Assembly (NCBI RefSeq): GCF_040869045.1
Contig: NC_090319.1
Location: 267,112,897 to 267,176,896 of the forward strand
Reading direction: 5' to 3'
DNA from: Eurosta solidaginis
Taxonomy: Eukaryota; Arthropoda; Insecta; Diptera; Tephritidae
Length of the DNA stretch: 64,000 nucleotides
Of the stretch, positions 22,560 through 32,135 are shown piece after piece. The position numbers and the translations under genes were made by a program. Numbering within the stretch: position 1 is the stretch's first letter; the number at the start of each line of letters is the position of its first letter. The notes beneath the pieces were generated by a model that searched no databases, was not told the origin of the DNA, and saw nothing but the letters and a program-made list of their open reading frames with translations.

Positions 22560-23530
22560 ACCCCGACGAAAGATTTTTGAAAAAATCACCATGATATAAC
22601 CATGCAGCCGATAGTTCTGATAACTTGAAATATTATCAATTAAATAATTTTGACTATATCGAATATCCTGAAATGGTTAAGGAAACAGTATCTATATGAT
22701 CGCGAGGACAGTTTTGAAATGATCTCGAAAGCAGACTCGAAATTTTTTCAAAATTATTCTCAAAAGATTTCATAATAAATTACAAAACTTTAACAAAAAA
22801 CTTTCAAAACAATCTCGCAAGCATCCACGGAAAAATCCTAAGCTATTTCTAAACTGCGACTTAATTAATTTGTCCGAAATTGTCCCGAAATGGTTCTAAA
22901 GTTTAAGTTTACCCCAAATGGTTCCACAATTACAAAACAATCAAAACAATCTCGCAAGCATCCACGGAAAAATCCTAAGCTATTTCTAAACTGCGACTTA
23001 ATTAATTTGTCCGAAATTGTCCCGAAATGGTTCTAAAGTTTAAGTTTACCCCAAATGGTTCCACAATTACTTCTAAAATATTCCGAAATCTCGACATTAA
23101 TTCCAAAACTGAACCAAAATAACTCCGAAATAATTCCGAAAATTTCCAAAACGATCCCGGTACAGAAATAATCTCGAAGGCAATCTCAAACTAGTAGTGA
23201 AATTATTCCCCAAACTCCAAATGACAAAAAAATAATAATAATAATTGCAAACACAAATCAACGCGCAAAATCTCGAAAATTTCGCCTCATGGTCACCAGC
23301 TACTCCCGAATTGACTACTTTTACAATTTTAAATTTACCGCGAAATAATTTTAAAATACTGCCTACAAAGTTTCGAGATTATGCTGAAAATAATCCCTAA
23401 CTTTTTGAAAATACTTCTGAAATATCTAAAAGTTTCCTAAATAGTTGCGAACTGATCTGGACATAGTGCGAAATTATTCCGAAAATTACTCCAAATCATG
23501 CAAAAGAAGTTTGAAAATAATATGGAAACT
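22560..23530 (+). repeat. Degenerate repeat of 'CCGAAAT-ATTC' phrases
   Basis: The stretch is full of variants of CCGAAATNNTTC, TCGAAAATNNTTCC and AATAATTCCGAAA, spaced about 20-40 bp, with no coding content. It encloses a recent perfect duplication (22804-23071). Confidence 0.55.
22804..23071 (+). repeat. Perfect 137-bp tandem duplication
   Basis: TCAAAACAATCTCGCAAGC starts at 22804 and again at 22941. The following bases through GGTTCCACAATTAC (about 131 bp in the second copy) are identical in both. Lack of any difference implies a recent event or recent conversion, or an assembly duplication. Confidence 0.9.
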
Positions 23531-23569
23531 GTCAACTATCAAACTGTCAAAAACCCGTGCGCTTTGAAG

Positions 23570-23660
23570 TCAGAGTAGTTTTGTTTGCCATCCTGAACAT
23601 CGGCAGAGAAAATGATGAGTCCACTTTTTTCCTCCTCATCCTGACGGCGGCTCTATTGGG
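23570..23660 (-). pseudogene. Possible LINE C-terminal fragment, relative of 18245-18345
   Basis: Minus strand gives QDEEEKSGLIIFSADVQ. CTGAACATCGGCAGAGA and TTCCTCCTCAT are shared with the 18.2-kb copy. Interpreted as the acidic/zinc-knuckle tail of a LINE ORF2 in broken frame. Weak. Confidence 0.4.
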
Positions 23661-23662
23661 AG

Positions 23663-23673
23663 GATGTTGGTAT
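23663..23673 (+). repeat. 11-bp target-site duplication, left copy (SINE copy 2)
   Basis: GATGTTGGTAT, repeated at 24034-24044. Confidence 0.88.
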
Positions 23674-24033
23674 AAATAAAAAATAAATGTAAGGCGCGAT
23701 AACCTCCGAAGAGATCTAAGGCCGAGCTTCTCTTCCAATTTGCGTCGTGCTCCTCTTGGTTTTTCCCTACAAATTGGCCGGACGGGACCTACATGTTTTA
23801 TGCCGACTCCGAACGGCATCTGCAAGGCAGATGAGTTTTCACTGAGAGCTTTTCATGGCAGAAATACAATCGGAGCGCTTGCCAGACACTGCCGAGGGGC
23901 GACCCCGCTTAGAAAAATTTTCTTCTAATTGAAAAATCTTATTTCTAAAATTTTGATGTTGCTTTGCCCGGAAGTTGAGCCCAGGGCATACGGTGTGATA
24001 GGCGGAGCACGCTACCATCACACCACGGTGGCC
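23674..24033 (-). mobile_element. tRNA-Gly-like SINE, copy 2
   Basis: Minus-strand copy of 360 bp. Its 5' end (at 24033) reads GGCCACCGTGGTGTGATGG, followed by an A-box-like GGTAGCGTGCTCCGCC and a T-arm region in which the B box is decayed (GGGCTCAACTTCC). The 3' end (at 23674) is TTACATTTATTTTTTATTTA. It is flanked by a perfect 11-bp duplication, GATGTTGGTAT. It keeps the full body found in copies 3 and 4. The weakened B box suggests poor pol III activity now. Confidence 0.88.
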
Positions 24034-24044
24034 GATGTTGGTAT
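24034..24044 (+). repeat. 11-bp target-site duplication, right copy (SINE copy 2)
   Basis: GATGTTGGTAT, identical to 23663-23673. Confidence 0.88.
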
Positions 24045-24283
24045 GCATTGGTGCAATAGCGCAATGACCTGTGATGATATGCGTAAGTACTCTCACTGCC
24101 TTCGTCTCATTCCTTGCTTGAAGGATATCTTATGTTCTGCAGCTAAAAGACAAAAACCGCATCTTTCTTAAGTTAGCTATTAGGTTAGCTAATTTATAAC
24201 GTTAGGTAAACGCGTCAAGTGAAAATTACGTGTAAATCTTCCTAAGGTGCACTGCTCACAACGCTAAACGTTTTCAGGTATGC

Positions 24284-24480
24284 TTACCTTTGCACCTTCT
24301 CAACCCCAGGTTGATACCTATTTTTGTCTAGCCGCTTACACCAGACAAGGCATCCATTCGTTAGTATCGGTAAAATGACTATGTTGTACATACCATGAAT
24401 GATATCCGGTGACAGGCCACAGTTCCTTTCGAAGGCCTTGTAGTATGCTACCAGAGCTTTCTTTAATCTCACCTAAATGT
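24284..24480 (-). pseudogene. LINE RT thumb fragment (LOA/R1-like)
   Basis: The minus-strand frame reads RLKKALVAYYKAFERNCGLSP and GMYNIVILPILTNGCLVW, the segment just after the RT palm. In the intact LOA element the same place reads QKKAYIALYTCKRAIGKKWG and WIYTAIIRPILLYGVVVWW, so alignment is straightforward. About 62 codons are open, then the match ends on both sides. There is no catalytic motif. Interpreted as a truncated, internally decayed copy of an LOA-related element. Confidence 0.7.
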
Positions 24481-24484
24481 GCGT

Positions 24485-25980
24485 TTTCCTGATTAGAAAA
24501 ATGCCTGTGGTCTCATCTGGATTATGTTCTATGTGCGTGCTGTACTTCATAAAAATCTGTTGAGTCGTTCCAGTGTATGCTACTGCTTCAAAGTTCATCC
24601 AGGTTAAGGCTTAGTTACATTCTTTGAAAGGCACACAGTTTCCGGCACAGTCGTATACACTTCTACCCTTACTTTTTTCTTCATACCCATTCCTGCTTTG
24701 CATGCTGTTTTTGTTACGACTGCTGCTAGTAAGGTGGCTTTGATGACTATTTAACTTTGCCTCTGCTTGCTTGAAACATGCGTCCATATGACTTGTTGTT
24801 ATTGTTGTAATAATATTTGCTTGAAGCTTGTTGTCACGACTCAGCGTCGAGATACGCACAAACTTACATCCTAGATTCGGTTGCTTACCATCGGCTCCCG
24901 ACAAAATACCGCTTTTTCAGCTGCTGCTAAGCGCTTTAGGCACATTATTGGACTTTTTTAAATTAAACTGAAGTTCCCAGATTCCCAGTTTGTTGGAGGT
25001 AGCGGATGCAGCGTCTTGTATTCACTTACAATTTTTTCTTTTTCCATATATCTCCCACCCCTTTTCACTTTTCGACAATTTTCTTACGATCTTGTCTTAT
25101 TGGTTTTTTTTTCCTCGTGCCTGTTATGCTTTTGCTTGCTCAGCAAACTCGCATTGCATTAAAAGTGAATCTTCGAATGGCCCCATTGACCGAGTCATCG
25201 TATATTAGAAGCGGGAAATCTGCAGTGAAATTTTCTGAAGTTGTCATTCTTTAGCGGCGATGTGATTGCGGCCAGATGGCAATTGATAAAAATTGAAAGG
25301 TAACTACTATTTTGTTATTCGATTTTGTGGTCGTCGTGAATCGCAATTGATTGTGTATATTCGGCTTATTGAAACTGCTAATGTTTGCAAGCTTGCAGCC
25401 ACCGTATTTGTTTTTTGGTAATAATTAATATGATTTCAATGTATTGCATGCATAATGCAATGAGCTGTGGATACTTTGCTTCCAACGAATTGTTGGTTGG
25501 AGAGTTAGTTGGATAATATAAAATATTTTTATGGGGGCAAAAATTCATAAAAGGATCTTTGGCATTGGGGTTCAGCGAAAGCATTTAGGCGATATGAACT
25601 TCTTGATAAGGCATTGTGATTGAATTGAGAATGTGTATATATGTGTGTATGTGTATGTATTTGGCACTAAGCTATGTATTAGAAAGCTATTAGTGATAGG
25701 AAATTAATTCAAATATTTAAACATCTTTGTGGTTGCGTTTATATTTTAATCTGAGGATGGGGACAATATTGAATTTATTAGAGATAAACCGCAAATAATA
25801 TGGTGAAAAAAAAAATTTTAATAAGCATAAATGAAAAACTTTTCGCTTATAAGTGAGAGCATAGTTCCTTTAAAAATCAAAAGTTAAAAATCAAAAGTTA
25901 AAGGTCAGTCTATATGATTATAATTCTAAGGCGATCTAAGAAGTTGATTGCTAATATACTCTGCCGGCATATCGCTATCT
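24485..25980. other. Non-coding stretch, no recognised gene
   Basis: A 97-codon frame at 24611-24904 (minus) has no recognisable domain. Otherwise AT-rich, with TG/TA-rich bits at about 25635-25665. Confidence 0.4.
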
Positions 25981-26610
25981 GTCTGTTTCTTGTTCTTGTA
26001 GCTTTATCCTATCATTAACTCCTACTCTTGCTCTTATTTCTTCTTCATATTCAATCTCATGTTCTTGGTTGCCTTTAACACATGTCCTTTTGCCCTTAGT
26101 TCTCTCCTTGAATTCTGCCCGTTTTTACACGTTCAATTTCTTTCCCTTTTCCTGCTTTCTTTCTTTGTATCATACTTTCGACATTTTCGCACTCCTCCCT
26201 GTAGTTGCCTGGTTTCTTTCTCACTCCCTTGCTTTAGTCTGCCACAATATCCTCATCGCAATATTTCTTTTTTATGTCATTCACCAATAATTTCTTTTGT
26301 AAAACAAATTTTGCTCCCCCTGCTTTAGACTAGGTCTTCTTCTCTCACTCCTAACTTTTCATTCCGTTTCATCTCACACTTTTTTCTAACCCTTTCTATT
26401 TTCTGGTCCTCGTTTTCCTACTTCCGTGTTCTCCTCCCTCGCTCTTTCTATCTATATTCCTCCTATGATTTCTTTAAAACTTCTCCTTTTTCCCCTCATA
26501 CCTTTCCTTTTGCCATAGCTTGTTCCTTAGCTCAGCAATTTTATTACCCTCTCTCTTTCTTTTTCACCTTCATTTCTTCTGCCAAAACGTTACTAGTTTA
26601 TCTCTCTCAT
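25980..26610 (+). repeat. Pyrimidine-rich (C/T) tract
   Basis: For some 600 bp the plus strand is strongly C/T-biased (TTCTTTCTCACTCCCTTGC, CTCTCTCTTTCTTTTTCACC). Frames across it give Ser/Phe/Leu-rich artefacts. It resembles the tract at 8990-9170. No gene seen. Confidence 0.65.
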
Positions 26611-26848
26611 CTTTTTCCAAAGTTCTTCAATGAGGGAACTAACAGTCCAACACTGAAGTTACAACTAAATAGATGGTAAAATGTGTTTAAACGTTTTCGA
26701 GCCCACATATTCCCTTCTAATAAACGGCAGAGTAATGTGTGACTGGATATTACGAAGTTATATTTTTATCCGCGTAGGAAGACCGGCAACGTCAAGGAAA
26801 TTTCCGTTGGAATATTCAAATATGAAACAACGCAGCAGGACGAAATAA

Positions 26849-27150
26849 TCATAAACTGTCGGGAGATCGCCAGAGAGTAAATAACTCCGTTCTCTTGGCA
26901 AATACTAGAAGCTCTCTAGAACCTATGCCACTTGCTGCTCCTAGATCTGAAAGCTGTAGTTGTAGTCTTAGCCTGGAAAGCGCAGGGCATGAACACAAAA
27001 CGTAGTCGATTGTTTCCTCCTCCAACCCGCACTTCCAACATTTGCTATCACTGACCAAGCCTAATATAAAGGCATGTGGGGAAACCAGCTAATGGAGGAG
27101 ACTCAAATCGTTCGATATCTCTCTTGTATCCTAGTAGCCAAGGTACCTGA
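26849..27150 (-). pseudogene. LINE ORF2 C-terminal zinc-knuckle fragment
   Basis: The minus-strand frame reads CWKCGLEEETIDYVLCSC and PALSRLRLQLQLSDLGA. This is the C-terminal motif C-x2-C-x(n)-H-x4-C of LINE ORF2 with the acidic EEET step; the His is replaced by Tyr here. Upstream, in another frame, remnants of the preceding segment follow to about 27150. A shorter diverged relative is at 58545-58650. RNase H and RT are missing. Confidence 0.7.
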
Positions 27151-27289
27151 AGCAGTCCTTTTCCTTATTTATTCACAAATCTGCGACTTTACATTCTCCA
27201 GCATAGCTTACGAGCATTATGTTGAACTGCGACCTCGCTAAACATCATCATCACACAAATAAGTTGCGGATTTAGTCAAAAACCCCAAC

Positions 27290-27530
27290 ACAGAAAACTG
27301 CTCATATCGCTTGACCAATCAGGAGCTTTTAACACAATCAATCGCAGTTTAAAATGTGGATCGCGAATTATTCTGGTCAGCAGTCAGCAAGTATCAGTCC
27401 TGTTCAGGAATGTAAGATGGGAACCAAGAAAAACTAAACAAAGGATGCAAATCAACAAGAAAGGGCCCGGCCCCTGCCATATAAGAAGTCATCTCCTATA
27501 CTGTCTTAAAAACTTGTCCGAATATATAGA
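27290..27530 (+). pseudogene. Possible LINE RT palm fragment
   Basis: The plus strand reads LISLDQSGAFNTINRSL and VLFRNVRWEPRKTKQRM. These recall the RT segments L-D-x-x-x-AFD-T-x-N and the region before GxPQG. The match is short and lacks YADD, so it is a tentative call. Confidence 0.4.
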
Positions 27531-28120
27531 ATACTTTAGCAATAAAAGTTAAATGAACTTAAAAAATACACAACAAATTCGTGAATGAAAGTGATAAACA
27601 CCAAATTGAATTGGTCAACGGGTAAAGTGTTTTGCATACTAAGTAATGAGCAAATACACAAACGCGCATACAATACATAGGAAGAAAAGTGAGAGCCTTG
27701 TGAGATATGGCTAAAGGTCAAGTTGTCACGCAATGCATGAAAAATACTTAAACGCACATACACACCGCTATCTCAACGACATGGAAATAAAACGATTTGT
27801 TGCCACCAAAACCGTGGCATGCCACCAGTTGTGTGACTTGAACAAAAAAAAAAAAAAAAAAAAAAAACACTTAGCGCACAAAATAAATGTAATAAAAATA
27901 AATAAGCAAAACTGATAAAAGTGCGATGACAATAAGCAAAAAAATTTGCCACTTGTGCGATAGCTCAAACAGGTTGTAAGCACAAGTGCTTTAAAATTTT
28001 TACCTACACTTGGGTGCTTATATATTTTTAAATGTTTTTGCACATTATTGAGGAAGTGGAGATATAGTCATTATATATTTATTTGTTTCAACTGATGTTA
28101 CTTAAATTTATTATATTTCG
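27531..28120. other. AT-rich stretch with a 24-A homopolymer
   Basis: A run of 24 A residues lies at 27844-27867. No gene or element edge was identified on either side. Confidence 0.5.
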
Positions 28121-28124
28121 TATT

Positions 28125-28440
28125 TTTTATTTAATTTAATTTTATTTTATTTTATTTTATTTTATTTTATTTTAGTTTATTTTATTTCTTTTTATTACTT
28201 TGTTTTATTTTGTTTTATTTTTTTTTACTTTATTTTATTTTATTTTATTTTATATTATTTTATTTTTCTTATTTCATTTTATTTTATTTTATTTTATTTT
28301 TATTTTATTTTATTTTGATTTATTTTATTTTATTTTATATATTTTTTTATATTTTTTTATCTTACTTTTTGTTTTATTTTCATTTATATAATTTTATTTT
28401 TTAAATTTAACTTTTATTTTAAGTTATTTTTGTTTTTATA
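28125..28440 (+). repeat. (TTTTA)n microsatellite, left part
   Basis: Near-continuous TTTTA pentamers with some variants. The array resumes at 34200-34290 and 34640-34795, separated by the LOA element and a SINE, so these were probably one tract. Confidence 0.9.
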
Positions 28441-28461
28441 TTTTATTTACCTTTCTTTATT

Positions 28462-28473
28462 TGGTTTTAACTA
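28462..28473 (+). repeat. 12-bp target-site duplication of the LOA element (3' side)
   Basis: TGGTTTTAACTA, identical to 34188-34199. The adjoining bases differ on both sides. Confidence 0.93.
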
Positions 28474-28556
28474 GGTTAGGTTAGGTTGGGGTGGCTGCCC
28501 GAGGGCACACTTAGGCCAGTAGTACTAGGCCCGTTGTGATACCACGAAAAACACCG

Positions 28557-31500
28557 TTACCTCTCCTCTTCGAACCATTTTGAGGACCTGATGAAATCTA
28601 CCAGGTCCTTGACGTCATGCTCCACAACCTGACTCATAGTATCAAGAAATGGAGCTCCCAGAAAGCGCTGCCGTGCTCCGCTTAGCGCTGGGCAGTTGCA
28701 AATGAGGTGAACCACCGTTTCCTCCTCCTCATCTTCTTTACAACTCCTACAGCACCGACGATAAGGCGCTCCTAGCCTTTCTGCATGCCTACCTATGAGG
28801 CAATGACCCGTTAGTGCCCCTACAAGTGTGGAAATTGTATCCCTTCTTAGGTTGTAAACGTGACGGGACCTTTTAGGATCCCATTTAGGCCAGGTTTCTT
28901 TCGACGTTCGACATCCCGGTGTTTGTAGCCATCTTTCGTCGGCTTGACGGTAGATGTGCTCTTTTAGCATTAGCTTGCATGTGGACAGGGGCATACCTAA
29001 GCGTTCTTGTCCAGGAAGAACCTGCTTGGTTGTACCCTGCCTAGCGAGTTCATCTGCAATACAGTTTCCCTCGATATCCCTATGTCCAGGGACCCATGTG
29101 AGGTGTACACGGTTCTGTTGAGCCATCTCTTGAAGAGATCGGCGACAGTTTAGTGCTAGTTCAGAATTGAACGAGTGGGAGCCCAGGGATTTTATGGCAG
29201 CTTGGCTGTCGCTGAAGATAAAAATTTCTTTGCCGACAATGTATGTCCCTATCCTAGCTGCGGCTTCCATTATGGCTGCAACTTCTGCCTGGAATACACT
29301 GCAGTGGTCGGGTAGTCTGAATGAGAGCTGGAGGTCAAGGTCCCTTGAGTATACTCCACCCCCAACTCTCCCGTTTAGCTTGGAGCCGTCCGTGTATATG
29401 GAAATGCTGTTGCCCATAGCAAGGCACTTGTCCGACTCCGTCCAGTCATCCCTGCTGGGTATGTTTATCTTAAAGTTGGTTTCCGCAACTGTTGTGGTCG
29501 CACAGCGATCCGTGCTAGGAGGGAGAAAACTGTATTTGTTTAGTATACTTGAGTGTCCTGTGGTACTGTTGTTCCAGCACGACAACTCCCTTAGACGCAG
29601 GGCTGACGTTGCCGCTGCTCGATGACCAGCCAGATCCAGTGGAAAGATGTCAAGAATGACCTGAAGAGCTTCGCTAGGCGTTGTTCTTAGAGCCCCGCTT
29701 ATGCTTATCATGCTGGATCTGTGGACTTTACCCAACAAGTTTAGGTTTGACGCCTTGCTCAAGGCTGGCCACCATACGACTACTCCATACAGCAGTATGG
29801 GTCTGATAATCGCGGTATAAATCCATCTGCATATGTTGGGGGTGAGTCCCCATTTTTTGCCAATGGCTCTTTTACACGTATATAATGCAATGTACGCTTT
29901 CTTTTGTCGCTGGATAACGTTGTCCTTCCAGTTCAGCTTTTTGTCTAAAACTACGCCTAAAAATTTGGCTTTATCTGCCAGGCTTAGGCGCACCCCGTTT
30001 AGTTCAGGTAGGTTCAACGATGGTATTTTGTATCGTTTGGTATATAAGACAAGCTCTACTTTATCGGAGTTGACGCTGAGTCCACATCGGGAAGCCCACA
30101 AGGAAACCTCTCGCAATGCTACCTGCATCAAGTCGCACAAAGTTTGAGGAAACTTGCCTCTGTAGATAATCGCTAGGTCATCAGCATATGCCACGACCTT
30201 CCCGCTCCCCCAACTAGTATCTCTTAATAGCGAGTTTACCGTTAGGTTCCATAGTAAGGGGGAAAGGACACCACCCTGGGGCGTGCCCCTTGCGACAAAT
30301 CGTGTTACCTCAACCTTCCCCAGTGAGGAGAGCACTTTCCTTCCCCTGAGCAGTTGATCAATTAGTCCCACTAGGGGTCTATTTACGTCCAGATCAGTTA
30401 AAGCAATGTTAACGGCGTCTGGACTTATGTTGTTGAATGCTCCTTCAATGTCTAGGAAGGCCACAAGACAATAATCCTTTTCGAACAAGGATGTTTCTAT
30501 AGTAGAGACTAGGCTGTGTAGCGCAGTCTCCGTAGATTTACCTTTGGTGTACGCGTGTTGATAGTCCGAAATGAGATTCCTATCAATGCTTGTAGTGAGA
30601 AAATCGCTAACTATTCTCTCTAGGGTCTTGAGTACGAAGGATGAAAGACTGATAGGTCTATAGTCCTTCGGCTCGTAATGAGAGGCTTTGCCTGCCTTAG
30701 GAATGAATATGACCGTGGCGCTCCTCCATGCACACGGAATATAGTTCATAGCCAAACAAGCGGTATATATGTGCCGCAGCCAGTTGGCTGATACCTCCAA
30801 GGAGTAGATAAGTTGAGCGGGTACAATCCCGTCTGGTCCAGCAGCCTTAAAAGGTTTAAAACTTTTGACTGCCCTCCTCACTCTCTCCTCAGTGATGGGT
30901 ATATTCACAGCTTGGTTTGCTGCAGGTACATCCGGTGCGTTTGTCATATTTCCCGGGAAATGTGTGTCCAGGAGCAGCTCTAGAGTTTCCCCTTCTGTGC
31001 TGGTCCAGGTACCATTCGGTCTCCGCAGAAAGCTAATAGCTGTTTGCGTCTTAGAAAGCACGCACCGTAGCCTGGATGTGTCCACGACACTCTCGACTCC
31101 AGTGCAGAAGTTTCTCCATGAAGTTCTCTTCGCTTGTCTCAGGACTTTTTTGTAGGTTCTTAGTTTGTCCTTGTATTCTAGCCATTGTGACCCGTTATCA
31201 AGGAATTTGGCTTTGTTAAACTGTTCTCTACAGGATTTACGAAGTAGGTCCAGATCATGGGACCACCAGTGAGGTTTACGCTTACCGCGCGGTTTTGGCA
31301 ATGGACAGGCCTGTTCTAAGGCTTTTGAGAAAGCCGATGTGAAGGTTTCTACCAGACCCTCTAGCTCCATCGTTGATGAGAGGCTTTGTGGGGGCAGTTC
31401 TGGTAGTTCTCTTGCTAACAGCTCATTATGTAGTTCCCAGTTTGTATTACGTGGGTTACGTCTCGCAATGGGCTGATCGACGAAGAACTCTAACATTACT

Positions 31501-32135
31501 TCAATATAGCGGTGGTCTGAAAAGGAATGTTCATCAAGAACACGCCATTTTTTAACCCACCCATAAACGCTTTCGCTACAAATAGTGAGGTCAATAACCT
31601 CTCTACGGTTTTTAGTAATAAAAGTTGGTTCATTACCTACATTGCAAACTACAAGGTTAGTTGTTAAAAGGTACTCAAAAAGTGACTCACCCCGAGTGTT
31701 TATGTCGGAACTACCCCACTGCACGTGGTGGGCGTTTGCGTCTGTCCCAATTAACAGATGGCTTGAGTCGGCCACCAGATCCTTTACCGTCTTTTGTGGA
31801 GGAGGTTCCTCTGCGTCGTACGGCATATAAACGGAGGCTAGCGTTAATTGGGTGCCTCCGCTTGACAAACTGGCCGCTGTGACGTCACCATTGCTATAAT
31901 TAGGCAAGAGAAAGATATTTAGCTCTGACTTTACTAAAATGCATGTTCTCACTTTACCTTCATCTGCAGCTCGGATGAGCTTAAACCCAGTGGCCCCCAA
32001 TCCGCAAATCCTTGAGTTGTTCACCCAGGGTTCTTGGATAAGGACCACTTCGACGTCGCCTTTAGAAAGGCGACTGATGAGAGCAGCCGAGGCTGCCTTA
32101 CTTTTGTGCAGGTTTATCTGGAGCAACCTCAGCAT
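28557..32135 (-). CDS. LOA-type ORF2: endonuclease, reverse transcriptase, RNase H
   Basis: 1192-aa polyprotein that nicks the target, copies element RNA from the nick and removes the RNA strand. Residues 1-230: APE-type endonuclease with INLHKSK (7-13), IQEPW with Glu35, TDANAHH with Asp132/Asn134, and SDHRYI (206-211). Residues about 420-800: reverse transcriptase with AAGPDGI (431-437), FLDIEGAFNNI (Asp562), RGTPQGGVLSPLLW (616-629), AYADDLAI (catalytic Asp652/653) and FLGVVLDKKLNW. Residues 910-1040: RNase H with YTDGSK (Asp916), Glu951, FSDSQAA (Asp976), and HRDIEGNCIADE (Asp1028). Residues 1129-1148: C-x2-C-x10-H-x4-C knuckle. The ATG at 32135 overlaps the end of ORF1 by 38 nt, so reinitiation or frameshift is likely. 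All catalytic residues are kept. Length is normal for the clade. Confidence 0.96.
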   Translation of the reverse strand: MLRLLQINLHKSKAASAALISRLSKGDVEVVLIQEPWVNNSRICGLGATGFKLIRAADEGKVRTCILVKSELNIFLLPNYSNGDVTAASLSSGGTQLTLASVYMPYDAEEPPPQKTVKDLVADSSHLLIGTDANAHHVQWGSSDINTRGESLFEYLLTTNLVVCNVGNEPTFITKNRREVIDLTICSESVYGWVKKWRVLDEHSFSDHRYIEVMLEFFVDQPIARRNPRNTNWELHNELLARELPELPPQSLSSTMELEGLVETFTSAFSKALEQACPLPKPRGKRKPHWWSHDLDLLRKSCREQFNKAKFLDNGSQWLEYKDKLRTYKKVLRQAKRTSWRNFCTGVESVVDTSRLRCVLSKTQTAISFLRRPNGTWTSTEGETLELLLDTHFPGNMTNAPDVPAANQAVNIPITEERVRRAVKSFKPFKAAGPDGIVPAQLIYSLEVSANWLRHIYTACLAMNYIPCAWRSATVIFIPKAGKASHYEPKDYRPISLSSFVLKTLERIVSDFLTTSIDRNLISDYQHAYTKGKSTETALHSLVSTIETSLFEKDYCLVAFLDIEGAFNNISPDAVNIALTDLDVNRPLVGLIDQLLRGRKVLSSLGKVEVTRFVARGTPQGGVLSPLLWNLTVNSLLRDTSWGSGKVVAYADDLAIIYRGKFPQTLCDLMQVALREVSLWASRCGLSVNSDKVELVLYTKRYKIPSLNLPELNGVRLSLADKAKFLGVVLDKKLNWKDNVIQRQKKAYIALYTCKRAIGKKWGLTPNICRWIYTAIIRPILLYGVVVWWPALSKASNLNLLGKVHRSSMISISGALRTTPSEALQVILDIFPLDLAGHRAAATSALRLRELSCWNNSTTGHSSILNKYSFLPPSTDRCATTTVAETNFKINIPSRDDWTESDKCLAMGNSISIYTDGSKLNGRVGGGVYSRDLDLQLSFRLPDHCSVFQAEVAAIMEAAARIGTYIVGKEIFIFSDSQAAIKSLGSHSFNSELALNCRRSLQEMAQQNRVHLTWVPGHRDIEGNCIADELARQGTTKQVLPGQERLGMPLSTCKLMLKEHIYRQADERWLQTPGCRTSKETWPKWDPKRSRHVYNLRRDTISTLVGALTGHCLIGRHAERLGAPYRRCCRSCKEDEEEETVVHLICNCPALSGARQRFLGAPFLDTMSQVVEHDVKDLVDFIRSSKWFEEER

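Noticed and set aside
27844..27867. 24-A run as tail of a processed pseudogene
   Set aside because: The sequence before it has no recognisable mRNA-derived frame, no AATAAA at the right distance and no target-site duplication I could find.
28200..28404. Phe/Leu/Tyr-only frames
   Set aside because: Translation of the (TTTTA)n microsatellite.
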